Notes: generated by a model from the sequence alone, not told the origin. A stretch of DNA of 64,000 nt from GCA-2862585 sp965277895 (GCA_965277895.1 CBDIDR010000001.1:1364001-1428000), one strand, 5' to 3'; shown: positions 1 through 9,325, numbered from the stretch's first letter. A program made the numbers and translations.

Positions 1-182
1 GACTTTTTAAGCTCTTTACTGCCTTTCTTACCTACCATTTCTTCAGAATATTTCATTTCCATATAGTTAACTTTTTTGGAAACTCTTTCCGATGGAACTG
101 GCTTTTTTGCTGGTGACGGTCTAGTCTGAGCCATCATCGCTAATGGCAATACAAATGCCATCATTAAAATTACTTTCTTCAT
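1..182 (-). CDS. Partial small exported protein of unknown function
   Basis: The gene runs off the left edge of the window, so its C-terminus is missing. About 60 codons are visible. The start can be the ATG at 182 or an in-frame ATG two codons upstream at 188. The N-terminus (MKKVILMMAFVLPLAMMAQ) is a typical Sec signal peptide ending in the A-Q junction common in Bacteroidota. The mature part is basic and rich in Lys, Pro and Ser. It lies just downstream of the SPFH gene on the same strand (27 bp) and may be co-transcribed with it. I do not recognise the family. Confidence 0.6.
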   Translation of the reverse strand, partial: MKKVILMMAFVLPLAMMAQTRPSPAKKPVPSERVSKKVNYMEMKYSEEMVGKKGSKELKK

Positions 183-209
183 AATCATGTTTTGTTTAGG
201 TTATTAATA

Positions 210-1055
210 TTAATCGTTACCGCCAAGGATAATTGGTAAATCGCCATCACCATTTCCAATGACAATAACTTTAGAATTTGGTGATTTAGATAATTCTTGC
301 GTTGCCTCTACACCCTTCCACTTTAGTAATTGTGGTGTAATTGTCTTAGTTACAATTCTCTGGAAGTCTGAAATACCTTCAGCTTCAATACGCTTTCTTT
401 CAGCCTCTTTAGATTCTTTCAATAGTTTGAATTCATATTCTAAAGCCTCTTGCTCTTGACGTAGTTTATTTTCAATCGCCGCTTGTAGTGTCTTAGGAAG
501 GGTTACGTCTCTAATTAAAATTGCATCCAAGAAAATGTATTTATCAGCAATTGACCTAGAGGTAATTTCATAAATTTTGTCTTCAACTTCCTCTCGTTTT
601 GTAGAGTATAATTCTTCTGGTAAATACTCACCAATTACCTCTCTGGTTACCGAACGAATTTCAGGACGAATGATACTTTCTAAGTAATCTTCACCAACTA
701 AATCATGAAGATATCCTAACTGACTCATGTCTGGCGTAAAACGAAACGATAAATCTACTTTAATAGAAAGTCCATTTTTAGACAACACTTCCATTGCCTC
801 ATAGTCTTCCTGAATTTTTACGTTATAAATATATACTTTGTTCCAAGGTGCTATAAAATGAAACCCCTGAGGAACAACTAAATCTTTATCTAGTCCTCCA
901 CCAAATCGCTTAAATACTACAGCTTTTTCACCTGGGTTTACAGTATAAAACATATTTCCACCAGTAATAAGCAAAAATATAATTGCTACAAATCCTAGCA
1001 CAAAAAATCTAGGTAATTTAGGGTTAAATCCACCTGAATCATTATTTTCAAACAT
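210..1055 (-). CDS. SPFH/Band 7 (prohibitin-like) membrane protein
   Basis: This 281-residue protein has one hydrophobic segment near residues 17-38. A Band 7/SPFH core follows, starting around the typical NPGEKAVVFKRFGG segment. From about residue 195 to 235 there is a charged, probably coiled-coil region rich in Glu, Lys and Arg. This layout is that of bacterial prohibitin homologues, which form ring-like membrane scaffolds and often modulate proteases such as FtsH; that role is family knowledge and is not shown here. It lies 20 bp downstream of the VWA-like membrane protein and probably shares its transcript. The length is normal for the family. Confidence 0.85.
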   Translation of the reverse strand: MFENNDSGGFNPKLPRFFVLGFVAIIFLLITGGNMFYTVNPGEKAVVFKRFGGGLDKDLVVPQGFHFIAPWNKVYIYNVKIQEDYEAMEVLSKNGLSIKVDLSFRFTPDMSQLGYLHDLVGEDYLESIIRPEIRSVTREVIGEYLPEELYSTKREEVEDKIYEITSRSIADKYIFLDAILIRDVTLPKTLQAAIENKLRQEQEALEYEFKLLKESKEAERKRIEAEGISDFQRIVTKTITPQLLKWKGVEATQELSKSPNSKVIVIGNGDGDLPIILGGND

Positions 1056-1075
1056 TCTGTTTTAGTTTTAAATTG

Positions 1076-3100
1076 TTAAATATTAGTGTTCCTTTTCCTC
1101 ACGAACCATTCAGTTACCAAAAATACAAATAAAAGAATGGAAATCCATCTCAAATTAATCAAATCAATTTGAGATTTAGTGATATAACTCAAAACTGACG
1201 ATTCTATTTTATTCAATTCTAATTTTAGGGCATTCAACTCTGATAAATAATAGGATTTACCATTATATTTTTTTGAAAGAGAATACAGTAATTGGTGATT
1301 AGCCCTTGAATTCATTTTTTCAACTTCTAATTCTAGAACTGAAAATTGCCCTTTGTTCAAATACTCTTTTCCATCATGATTAACTTTAGATGTGAAGGTA
1401 TAATTTCCAACATCTAACTGCTCTAACTCCAAAAAATAATTATTATCAAGTTTGTTGAATGTGTAAGGGAAATCAGCACCATTTTCATCCGTTATTATGA
1501 TACTTACTTCTGGAGAAGTAATAAGCTCGAAATTTGAGTTATAAAAGTCAGCTTCTATAAATAGTGGCTCATTTTCAAAGATTAGCTTATCATATCTCAA
1601 TCGAAAAGATCTTTTATCGTCTTTAACAGCCAAAAACTGAATACTCTTGTTGATGAGTTCATTAAATAATTTATGGTCTTTTGTTTTCATGAATTCAAAC
1701 AATCGCCATTTCCACAACCCCTCTACTGTACAGAGTGCATTTCGTTGACCGTTCTGTTTGGAAAAAGAAATAATTGGCTTTTCAGTTTCTATTCCCAATA
1801 CACTTTGCGAAAATAAGCTAGAATGTTCTGAATAGAATTCCAAAGAAGAAAGCGGAGAGTATAAAGGTGGTAATTGCTGTAAAAACTCATTCCACTTCTC
1901 ATCAAGTGAGAATAAAGAAAATGGAGTGTATGTAGCAATTACTTCATTTAACGAATTTTTGGATTCGTATGAAAACCAATCCGTTTGAATGGATGTAATA
2001 GAATTACCTAAAAAGTAAAATACTGGCAAATCTGTCTCTGGAATAGTGGTCTGAAAGGCTATTACTAAGCTGTAAGCTTGATAATTTCCATCAAAATCAT
2101 CAATTGACTCAACTATAAGTCGATAGTTTTTATTTGATTCAATAGCATTACTCAAAGCTGAAATATCAGGGTGAGTAATATCAGAGAGTAATAGTATTTT
2201 CTGCTTACTTTTTAGGACATCAATATATATGTCCTTTTGATTATTGAATGTGTTTTTCTCCTTATCAAGTGGCTTGACTTTTAAGGTGTATTTCTGAACA
2301 CCTATTTTTTTAGCATCCATGTAAAAATCAAAATAATATTGAGCATTTGTAGAGTTAACCTTTACTTGCTCTTCCTTAATTTTCACATCGTTTTCCCATA
2401 CACTAACACTAAGGTTTTCATCTAAGCAGTTTTGAGCTAATACACTTACTTTTAAAGGGAAAGTGTTTCCCAAATAAGCCAATTCATTATATGAAACTGT
2501 GCTAAGCTCTACATCTCTTTTTTGGCTTGTATCGCCTAAAAGGACAGTATATAATGGTGCATCAAATGAATAATTTGCATAGAGTGGATTGGAGCTTGAA
2601 TTGTAAATCCCATCAGAAACTACAATATTAGCAACTACATTTCTATTGCTATACAAATCAGAAATTTCATTGAAATAAGCTGAAAAATCTGTTAACCTAT
2701 CACTAAAATTGACATCACCATCTCTTTTGATTTGTTCACCAAAAGTATACTGCTCTACATCAAAGTCATCAGATAATTCTTCAATCAAGGAATTGATGTT
2801 GTTATTGAAATCGTCTGTGCTAAAAGAACTATTAGAATGCTCAACAATAGATGAAGAGTTATCAATACCAATGGTTACAATGGGTTGTTCTTTTAAAACA
2901 CTTTGACTGTTAATGAACGGTTTTAAGAGAAAAAAGGAAAGTAAAAAGATGGTTAAAAATCGTAAAGCAAATAATATGCTTCTAGTAGATTTAAAAGAAG
3001 TTGATAAACGTTTACTATACAACAAGAATGACAAGACGAATGCTAAGGCTATACAGCCTAGAATCCAAAACAATGACCACTCAGTTGTAATACCATTCAT
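1076..3100 (-). CDS. Large membrane protein with VWA-like domain
   Basis: About 674 residues. I chose the ATG at 3100 because it forms a TAATG stop-start overlap with fabG; a longer reading from 3121 adds only seven residues. Two hydrophobic segments lie near the N-terminus (roughly residues 7-30 and 40-60) and one near the C-terminus, just before the final basic RKRNTNI. After the N-terminal helices comes a VWA-like fold with a partial MIDAS motif (GIDNSSS) and a VSDG motif. The long middle part looks like extracytoplasmic beta-sandwich domains. The layout resembles a Bacteroidota family of membrane-anchored VWA/CARDB-like proteins of unknown role. Translational coupling with fabG is likely. 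No enzymatic residues are recognised. Confidence 0.7.
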   Translation of the reverse strand: MNGITTEWSLFWILGCIALAFVLSFLLYSKRLSTSFKSTRSILFALRFLTIFLLSFFLLKPFINSQSVLKEQPIVTIGIDNSSSIVEHSNSSFSTDDFNNNINSLIEELSDDFDVEQYTFGEQIKRDGDVNFSDRLTDFSAYFNEISDLYSNRNVVANIVVSDGIYNSSSNPLYANYSFDAPLYTVLLGDTSQKRDVELSTVSYNELAYLGNTFPLKVSVLAQNCLDENLSVSVWENDVKIKEEQVKVNSTNAQYYFDFYMDAKKIGVQKYTLKVKPLDKEKNTFNNQKDIYIDVLKSKQKILLLSDITHPDISALSNAIESNKNYRLIVESIDDFDGNYQAYSLVIAFQTTIPETDLPVFYFLGNSITSIQTDWFSYESKNSLNEVIATYTPFSLFSLDEKWNEFLQQLPPLYSPLSSLEFYSEHSSLFSQSVLGIETEKPIISFSKQNGQRNALCTVEGLWKWRLFEFMKTKDHKLFNELINKSIQFLAVKDDKRSFRLRYDKLIFENEPLFIEADFYNSNFELITSPEVSIIITDENGADFPYTFNKLDNNYFLELEQLDVGNYTFTSKVNHDGKEYLNKGQFSVLELEVEKMNSRANHQLLYSLSKKYNGKSYYLSELNALKLELNKIESSVLSYITKSQIDLINLRWISILLFVFLVTEWFVRKRNTNI

Positions 3101-3846
3101 TAAGTCAGCATTCCTCCACAAACATTCAACACTTGACCGGAAACATAAGATGACATATCAGAAGCTAAAAATAATGTAGCATTGGCAATATCTTCAGGAT
3201 TTCCACCTCTTTTTAAAGGAATACTATCGGTCCAACCTTTGACAACGTTTTCATCAAGTTTTTCAGTCATTTCAGTCTGTATAAAACCAGGTGCAACAAC
3301 ATTACAACGAATATTTCTAGAACCTAACTCTAGTGCTGTAGATTTAGAGAATCCTATAATACCTGCTTTCGAAGCAGAATAGTTAGCTTGTCCGGCATTA
3401 CCTTTAACTCCAACAACAGAACTCATATTTATAATTGAACCTGAACGCTGCTTAAGCATTGGACGTAATACCGCTTTTGTAAGATTGAAAATGGATTTTA
3501 AATTTACTTCCATTACTTTATCAAAATCCTCCTCACTCATTCTCATAAGTAGATTGTCTTTAGTGATGCCGGCATTATTTACTAAAACATCAATAGAACC
3601 AAATGTTGACATAACATCATCGGCTAAGGTTTGAGCCGCTTCAAAATTAGATGCATCGGACTTAAAGCCTTTGGTCTTAATTCCATATTCACTTAACTCA
3701 GCTTCTAAAGCTTTTGCTTTTTCATCCGATGATAAATACGTAAAAGCAATATTTGCACCGTTTTGAGCAAATGCTAAAGCAATGCCCTTTCCAATTCCTC
3801 TGGATGCTCCAGTAATAATTGCTGTTTTACCTTTTAAAAGTTCCAT
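3100..3846 (-). CDS. fabG: 3-oxoacyl-[acyl-carrier-protein] reductase FabG
   Basis: This 248-residue short-chain dehydrogenase performs the NADPH-dependent reduction of 3-oxoacyl-ACP in the fatty-acid elongation cycle, in the cytosol. The cofactor motif TGASRGIG is at residues 12-19 and NNAG at 90-93. The catalytic set is Asn115, Ser143, Tyr156 and Lys160 (YSASK). The C-terminus (SGQVLNVCGGM) matches the FabG pattern for tetramer and cofactor contacts. Its length is canonical. Its stop codon overlaps the ATG of the VWA-like membrane gene by one base. FabG is the best call among the SDR enzymes because of length and motif context, though SDR substrate specificity cannot be proved from sequence alone. 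Confidence 0.9.
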   Translation of the reverse strand: MELLKGKTAIITGASRGIGKGIALAFAQNGANIAFTYLSSDEKAKALEAELSEYGIKTKGFKSDASNFEAAQTLADDVMSTFGSIDVLVNNAGITKDNLLMRMSEEDFDKVMEVNLKSIFNLTKAVLRPMLKQRSGSIINMSSVVGVKGNAGQANYSASKAGIIGFSKSTALELGSRNIRCNVVAPGFIQTEMTEKLDENVVKGWTDSIPLKRGGNPEDIANATLFLASDMSSYVSGQVLNVCGGMLT

Positions 3847-3890
3847 ATTAACATTAATTTAAGATTATAAATATAGTGTATTAAAATAAA

Positions 3891-3911
3891 AAAGACGCAT
3901 GAAGCGTCTTT
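3891..3911 (-). terminator. Rho-independent terminator after sucD
   Basis: An 8-bp perfect stem (AAAGACGC / GCGTCTTT) with a 5-base loop lies 21 bp past the sucD stop. On the minus strand it is followed by a T-rich run, so it ends sucD before fabG. Confidence 0.85.
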
Positions 3912-3931
3912 CTAGAAAAGTATAGATTATA

Positions 3932-4810
3932 TTAAGCGTTTACGCCCATTAGTTCGGCCATCTTTTCACCAATACTTGCTGGTGATTCAACGACATGAAT
4001 TCCGCACTCGCTCATGATTTTCATTTTAGCTTCCGCAGTATCGTCTTCTCCTCCTACAATAGCACCAGCATGGCCCATTGTTCTTCCTTTTGGAGCAGTC
4101 TGACCAGCAATAAAGCCAACAACAGGCTTAGTGCCGTTTGCTTTAATCCAATGAGCAGCATCAGCTTCTAACTGACCACCTATCTCACCAATCATTACGA
4201 TACCATCAGTTTCTGAATCGTTCATAAGTAATTCAACCGCTTCCTTAGTTGTTGTACCAATAATTGGGTCACCGCCAATTCCAATAGCGGTAGAAATTCC
4301 CATTCCTGCTTTTACAATTTGGTCGGCAGCTTCATAAGTTAAAGTACCTGATTTTGATACTACGCCAATTCTACCGGCTTTGAAAACAAATCCTGGCATA
4401 ATTCCACATTTTGCCTCCCCTGGAGTAATAACACCTGGGCAGTTAGGACCAACCAAATGACAATCTTTGTCAGAGATATACTCTTTAACAGTAATCATAT
4501 CTTTAGTAGGAATTCCTTCCGTGATACAAATGATAACTTTTATTCCAGCAGCAGCAGATTCCATAATAGCATCGGCAGCGAATGCAGGCGGCACAAATAT
4601 GATAGAGGTATTAGCATCAACTTTTTTAACAGCTTCAGCAACGGTATTGAATACTGGTTTATCTAAATGAACTTGCCCCCCTTTTCCTGGTGTTACACCA
4701 CCAACAATATTGGTTCCATATTCAATCATCTGACCAGCATGAAAAGTACCTTCACTTCCAGTAAAACCTTGAACAATAATTTTCGATTGATTATCAACTA
4801 ATACACTCAT
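3932..4810 (-). CDS. sucD: Succinyl-CoA synthetase alpha subunit
   Basis: This 292-residue subunit of the TCA-cycle ligase interconverts succinyl-CoA and succinate with substrate-level phosphorylation. The CoA-binding fold opens with VQGFTGSEGTFHA near residues 13-25. The histidine that is transiently phosphorylated is His247, in GHAGAIVGG. The length matches the family. The beta subunit (sucC) is not in the window, so the two genes are separated. A TAnnTTTG box on the minus strand (4839-4846) lies about 28 bp upstream of the ATG, and a hairpin terminator follows the gene, so it is probably transcribed alone. Confidence 0.95.
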   Translation of the reverse strand: MSVLVDNQSKIIVQGFTGSEGTFHAGQMIEYGTNIVGGVTPGKGGQVHLDKPVFNTVAEAVKKVDANTSIIFVPPAFAADAIMESAAAGIKVIICITEGIPTKDMITVKEYISDKDCHLVGPNCPGVITPGEAKCGIMPGFVFKAGRIGVVSKSGTLTYEAADQIVKAGMGISTAIGIGGDPIIGTTTKEAVELLMNDSETDGIVMIGEIGGQLEADAAHWIKANGTKPVVGFIAGQTAPKGRTMGHAGAIVGGEDDTAEAKMKIMSECGIHVVESPASIGEKMAELMGVNA

Positions 4811-4889
4811 ATTGATTTTTTGGTAAAATTAATTTTTGCAAATTTAAAATGAAATATGAATTAGGAAAACAAAAAAGTAAAAGACTTTC

Positions 4890-4897
4890 TATCTTTG
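4890..4897 (+). promoter_or_regulatory. -7 promoter element for mnmE, predicted leaderless
   Basis: TATCTTTG matches the Bacteroidota -7 consensus TAnnTTTG. Only four bases separate it from the mnmE ATG, so the transcript should start at or next to the initiation codon. I see no convincing -33 TTTG. Confidence 0.6.
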
Positions 4898-4901
4898 TCA
4901 A

Positions 4902-6254
4902 ATGTTTATTAACAATGATACCATTTGTGCCTTAGCAACTTCATCAGGAAAAGGAGCTATTTCTATTATAAGATTGTCAGGTGATAAAGCCATTGACATT
5001 TGCAATTCTTTTTTCTCTAAAGACATTTCAGGAGTAAAAAGTCACACCCTACATTTTGGTACTATCAGAAAAGAAGAACAGATTATTGATGAAGTAGTGG
5101 TTAGCGTTTACAGAAACCCTCACTCCTACACTGGCGAAGATGTTATTGAGGTATCATGTCATGGCTCAAAATACATTCAAAACCAGCTCATCCAACTGTT
5201 TATTGGTGCTGGTGCTAGAATGGCGAAAGCCGGTGAGTTTACCCTTCGTGCCTTTTCAAATGGAAAAATGGATTTATCGCAAGCTGAAGCTGTTGCAGAC
5301 TTAATATCTTCAGAAAATGAATCATCACATAGAGTAGCTATGCACCAAATGCGAGGTGGATTTTCTAATGAGTTAAAAGTATTGCGTGATGAACTAATTA
5401 GTTTTGCCTCTCTCATGGAACTCGAATTGGATTTTGGAGAAGAAGATGTAGAATTTGCCGACAGAGAAAAATTCAACTCTTTACTCGAAAAGATAAAAGT
5501 TGTTTTAAAGCGACTTATTGATTCATTTGCCGTTGGTAATGTTATGAAAAATGGTGTGCCCGTAGCGATTATTGGGCGACCCAACGTCGGTAAGTCAACA
5601 CTATTGAATGCTCTTCTAAATGAAGATAGAGCCATCGTTTCAGAAATTGCAGGAACTACAAGAGATACTATTGAAGATACAGTCATTATTGATGGTATTC
5701 AGTTTCGTTTTATCGATACCGCTGGTATTAGAGAGACTGAAAATATAATTGAAAATATTGGTATTAAAAAAGCCATTGAAAAAGCTCAAAATGCTCAAAT
5801 TATCATTTTTATTATTGATGCCTCACAAAACCTTAACGAACAACTTCTTGAATTAGACAAATTAAAAGCTAACGGACTTAAAGAACCCTTAATAATTGCA
5901 AATAAAGTAGACTTGAATCCAAGTATTATATCAGAGCTGCCAAAAGCGTTAGCAATATCAGCAAAGAATAAAGAAGGTATTGACACTTTCTCAAAAAAAC
6001 TATTAGAATCCGTTTACGATAATGATTTTGACAGAAACGATACTTTAGTGAGTAATAATAGACATCTTGAAGCTCTTCAGTTATCACTAGATTTTGTGAT
6101 TAAAACTACTGAGGGATTAAACAGTGGAATAAGCAGTGATTTTATTGCTATGGATATCCGACAAGCACTTTTTCACATTGGAGAAATCACTGGAGAAATA
6201 TCTACTGACGATTTACTAGATAATATCTTCTCTAATTTCTGTATCGGAAAGTAA
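4902..6254 (+). CDS. mnmE: tRNA uridine-5-carboxymethylaminomethyl modification GTPase MnmE
   Basis: This 450-residue GTPase works with MnmG to modify the wobble uridine (U34) of certain tRNAs. The N-terminal tetrahydrofolate-binding domain is visible (TIRLSGDKA-like start, SYTGED at about 75-80). The inserted G domain has GRPNVGKS at 225-232, the GTTRDT switch at 251-256, DTAG at 272-275 and NKVD further on. The protein ends with the diagnostic CIGK, with the conserved Cys at 447. All expected blocks are intact and the length is canonical. It is a single gene, divergent from sucD. Confidence 0.97.
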   Translation: MFINNDTICALATSSGKGAISIIRLSGDKAIDICNSFFSKDISGVKSHTLHFGTIRKEEQIIDEVVVSVYRNPHSYTGEDVIEVSCHGSKYIQNQLIQLFIGAGARMAKAGEFTLRAFSNGKMDLSQAEAVADLISSENESSHRVAMHQMRGGFSNELKVLRDELISFASLMELELDFGEEDVEFADREKFNSLLEKIKVVLKRLIDSFAVGNVMKNGVPVAIIGRPNVGKSTLLNALLNEDRAIVSEIAGTTRDTIEDTVIIDGIQFRFIDTAGIRETENIIENIGIKKAIEKAQNAQIIIFIIDASQNLNEQLLELDKLKANGLKEPLIIANKVDLNPSIISELPKALAISAKNKEGIDTFSKKLLESVYDNDFDRNDTLVSNNRHLEALQLSLDFVIKTTEGLNSGISSDFIAMDIRQALFHIGEITGEISTDDLLDNIFSNFCIGK

Positions 6255-6356
6255 CTAACTCGCCTCTTTTATTGGCTTTAAATTGACCTAATTAACGATT
6301 GAACATTGTTAATATAAGTATTGATAAATTACTTCGTTTTCTGTTATAGAATTTAT

Positions 6357-6364
6357 TAGATTTG
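6357..6364 (+). promoter_or_regulatory. -7 promoter element for lpd
   Basis: TAGATTTG fits TAnnTTTG and ends 26 bases before the chosen ATG of lpd. This supports that internal start over the GTG at 6364, which lies inside the promoter element. Confidence 0.5.
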
Positions 6365-6390
6365 TGGTCGATTTTAAACAAAAGAAAAAT

Positions 6391-7779
6391 ATGAATTTTG
6401 ATGTCATTGTTATAGGAAGTGGACCTGGCGGATACGTAACTGCCATTCGTGCTTCACAATTAGGATTAAAAACCGCTATTGTTGAAAAGGAATCTTTAGG
6501 AGGTGTATGCTTAAATTGGGGATGTATTCCAACAAAAGCTCTCTTAAAGTCTGCTCAAGTATTTGAATATATAAACCACGCTGAAGATTTTGGAATCTCA
6601 GTAAAAGGTGCTGAAGCAGACTTCAACAATGTAGTATCTCGTTCAAGAGATGTTGCGGACGGTATGAGTAAGGGAATTGACTTCTTAATGAAAAAGAACA
6701 AAATTGAAGTCATTATGGGTACTGCCACTGTTAAAGCAGGAAAAAAGATTGATGTGGTTGATGCTGATGGTAAAACAACAGAGTACAGTGCTTCAAACAT
6801 CATTATTGCCACAGGTGCTCGTTCAAGAGAACTGCCTAACCTTCCACAAGATGGTAAGAAAATAATCGGCTACAGAAAAGCAATGACTTTAGAGAAAAAA
6901 CCATCTAAATTAGTAGTAGTTGGTTCTGGAGCTATTGGTGTAGAATTTGCGTATTTCTATAATGCAATGGGTGTTGATGTAACTGTAGTAGAATACATGC
7001 CTAACATTGTACCTGTAGAAGATGAAGACGTTTCAAAACAACTCGCTCGTTCATTCAAAAAAGCAGGCATAAAAGTAATGACAAACTCCTCAGTGGAAAG
7101 TGTTGACACCTCTGGTAAAGGATGTGTTGTTAGTGTAAAAACTAAAAAAGGCGAAGAAAAAATCGAATGTGATGTCGTTCTTTCAGCCGTAGGTATTACT
7201 GCTAATATTGAAAACATCGGACTAGAAGATGTTGGTATCGTTACAGACAAAGGAAGAATTCTTGTTAATGACTATTACCAAACAAATATTCCAGGATACT
7301 TTGCTATTGGTGATGTATTGCCTACTCAAGCATTGGCACACGTTGCATCTGCTGAAGGAATTATTTGTGTGGAAAAAATAGCTGGTCATAATCCAGAGCC
7401 TTTAGACTACGGAAACATTCCAGGCTGTACGTATTGTTCACCTGAAATATCATCCGTTGGATATACTGAAAAAGCTGCCAAAGAAGCAGGTTATGATGTA
7501 AAGGTTGGTAAGTTCCCATTCTCTGCCTCAGGTAAAGCATCAGCAGCTGGACACAAAGACGGTTTTGTAAAAGTTATTTTCGATGCAAAATACGGAGAAT
7601 GGTTAGGTTGCCACATGATTGGATACAATGTAACTGAAATGATTGCTGAAGCTGTTGTAGCTCGTAAATTAGAAACAACAGGTCACGAAATCTTAAAAGC
7701 AGTTCACCCTCACCCAACTATGAGTGAAGCAGTTATGGAAGCTGTCGCTGCAGCATACGACGAAGTAATACATATGTAA
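6391..7779 (+). CDS. lpdA: Dihydrolipoyl dehydrogenase (E3)
   Basis: This FAD flavoprotein reoxidises dihydrolipoamide in 2-oxoacid dehydrogenase and glycine cleavage complexes. I start it at the ATG at 6391 (462 residues) because the upstream GTG sits in the promoter element. The FAD motif GSGPGG is at 9-14. The redox-active disulfide is Cys40-Cys45 (CLNWGCIPTK). The NAD-binding GSGAIGVEFA motif and the second FAD motif (AIGD) are present. The C-terminal active-site HPHPTMSE, with the catalytic His near 441 and its Glu partner near 446, is intact. No E1 or E2 genes are adjacent. Confidence 0.95.
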   Translation: MNFDVIVIGSGPGGYVTAIRASQLGLKTAIVEKESLGGVCLNWGCIPTKALLKSAQVFEYINHAEDFGISVKGAEADFNNVVSRSRDVADGMSKGIDFLMKKNKIEVIMGTATVKAGKKIDVVDADGKTTEYSASNIIIATGARSRELPNLPQDGKKIIGYRKAMTLEKKPSKLVVVGSGAIGVEFAYFYNAMGVDVTVVEYMPNIVPVEDEDVSKQLARSFKKAGIKVMTNSSVESVDTSGKGCVVSVKTKKGEEKIECDVVLSAVGITANIENIGLEDVGIVTDKGRILVNDYYQTNIPGYFAIGDVLPTQALAHVASAEGIICVEKIAGHNPEPLDYGNIPGCTYCSPEISSVGYTEKAAKEAGYDVKVGKFPFSASGKASAAGHKDGFVKVIFDAKYGEWLGCHMIGYNVTEMIAEAVVARKLETTGHEILKAVHPHPTMSEAVMEAVAAAYDEVIHM

Positions 7780-7797
7780 CAAAACATTTCACCTCCT

Positions 7798-7829
7798 AAA
7801 AAACCTTGCAAATTGCGAGGTTTTTTTTT
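7798..7829 (+). terminator. Rho-independent terminator after lpd
   Basis: AACCTTGC pairs with GCGAGGTT (one G-T wobble) around an AAATT loop. A run of T follows, and flanking A/T runs extend the stem. Confidence 0.85.
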
Positions 7830-7933
7830 AGCTTAGTAGCCCTAATAATGTGAAAATGTTACTTGCTTAACTTACTTACACTTATATTAAATACATAGGT
7901 CACTTTTTATTTTAATCCTTAAAACTATTTCCT

Positions 7934-8623
7934 ATGAAAAACTTCAATCTATTTATAATTTTTCTTCTAATATTATTGTATCATACACATACTTTTAGTC
8001 AAACAGCTAATCAATTAACTACTGTAAATAACGTATCTAATTACAGCAATCTTAATTCAATCAATTCACCGTTTAAAGGTAATATAGCATATGTTGTTGA
8101 AGATTCTACTATCTATCAATACGATGGAAATGAGTGGGTTCATTTTTGTCGTGATAGAGTAAAAAACCCTTTTTACTTAGGGAAAGACACACTTAATGGA
8201 ATTGTAGCATATATATTTAAAGATGAAAATGAAGAGCAACATGGCTTTGTGGTCTCAAAAATAGAAACTAACACAAGTTGGCAACAATATCAATCGCCTA
8301 TGCAATCAATAAACACAAATGATTATGATGGACAGCAAAACACCAACAATATGCAAAATAGTGCAGCAAAGAATTGGATATTAAATAATCTTGGTAACGA
8401 TTGGTTTTTACCAGCACAGAATCAGTCACATAAAATTTTCCAAAACTTATTTCACATAAATCCTGCTCTAGAAAATGGAGGATAAACAATAATAGTAGGT
8501 GAATACTGGACTAGTACTCAAGTAAATCCATTTTCTTCTTGGAAATTAAATATGACAACAGGAGTTCCGGACGTGCATGAAAAATATTTTGATAATAAAG
8601 TAAGAGCGATTAAAATCTTTTGA
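7934..8623 (+). pseudogene. DUF1566-like exported protein interrupted by an in-frame stop
   Basis: The reading frame opens at 7934 with a signal peptide (residues about 1-22, ending FSQ) and meets TAA at 8483-8485 after 183 codons. The same frame continues without further stops for 45 codons to a TGA at 8621-8623. That tail contains EYWTSTQ and KVRAIKIF, which align with the C-terminus of the intact neighbour (LWSSTEH, SVRAVRKF). The full-length product would be 229 residues plus the stop, against 231 for the neighbour. Shared blocks are IAYV, YDG(N/T)EW, GIVAYI, DGQ.NTN, KNW and W(F/Y).P. This matches DUF1566/Lcl-like domains, often found in Bacteroidota surface proteins. It is a probable recent nonsense mutation, but a sequencing error or a short functional product cannot be excluded. 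Confidence 0.75.
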
Positions 8624-8624
8624 A

Positions 8625-9320
8625 ATGAAATACTTTTTTTTAACTCTTGGAATACTTTTTACAACTAATAATGTGTTATCGCAAATTCTAGCTAGTCAAC
8701 TTATTAAAGTAAATAATACAGCAGATACAATAACGTTAAACCAAATAATCAACCCTATTAGAGGTAGTATTGCTTATGTTAATAGCGACAAAAGCATATA
8801 TGTATATGATGGAACTGAATGGAAAAGCTTAATGTACCCTCCAATAAAATCATTTTACTTGTCTCAAGATACACTAGGAGGAATAGTGGCTTACATATAT
8901 ACAGATGAATATGAGAAGCAAAGAGGGCTAATCATATCCATAATAGAAGGAAATGGCTTAAATTGGCAAAATAGCCCATTTTCGCTAACAAATGCCAATA
9001 GCTTTTGGGATGGTCAATACAACACAAATCAAATGAAAAATAGTCCAATTAAAAATTGGCTAACTTCTAATTTTAGTAATGAATGGTATATTCCTTCTAA
9101 CCATGAAATAATACTATTAGCTTTTAATTCTTTGGAAATTAATAAAGGACTTATTGAAAATAATTTTCCAGAGTTTAGAAACAGATTATGGTCTAGCACC
9201 GAACATTCTATCAACAAAGCATATATTTACTACACTGGAAATTATTCTATTCTAGAAAGAGACAAAGATGAGGCAAACGGTGCTACATCTTTTAGTGTTA
9301 GGGCAGTCAGAAAATTTTAA
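8625..9320 (+). CDS. Exported DUF1566-like (Lcl domain) protein
   Basis: A 231-residue protein with a Sec signal peptide (about residues 1-19, ending LSQ). The N-terminal part has IAYVNSDKSIYVYDG, seen in Bacteroidota surface proteins. A DUF1566-like block follows, from GGIVAYI near residue 86 to the terminal WSSTE and SVRAVRKF motifs. The start codon follows the TGA of the upstream paralogue by one base, so the two copies form a tandem duplication and probably one transcript. The function of the domain is unknown; it is thought to mediate surface or carbohydrate interactions in some proteins. No sorting domain is seen. It is intact, unlike its neighbour. Confidence 0.75.
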   Translation: MKYFFLTLGILFTTNNVLSQILASQLIKVNNTADTITLNQIINPIRGSIAYVNSDKSIYVYDGTEWKSLMYPPIKSFYLSQDTLGGIVAYIYTDEYEKQRGLIISIIEGNGLNWQNSPFSLTNANSFWDGQYNTNQMKNSPIKNWLTSNFSNEWYIPSNHEIILLAFNSLEINKGLIENNFPEFRNRLWSSTEHSINKAYIYYTGNYSILERDKDEANGATSFSVRAVRKF

Positions 9321-9325
9321 TCAAA

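Noticed and set aside
3101..3121. Longer start of the VWA-like protein at 3121
   Set aside because: The ATG at 3100 forms a TAATG overlap with fabG; the extra seven residues (MWRNADL) precede the first membrane segment and are not needed.
6364..6390. GTG start for lpd that would lengthen the protein by nine residues
   Set aside because: The GTG lies in the TAGATTTG promoter element, and the family N-terminus begins at the ATG at 6391.
8483..8485. Programmed stop-codon read-through in the DUF1566-like gene
   Set aside because: No read-through context or recoding structure is evident after TAA. A simple nonsense mutation explains the data better.
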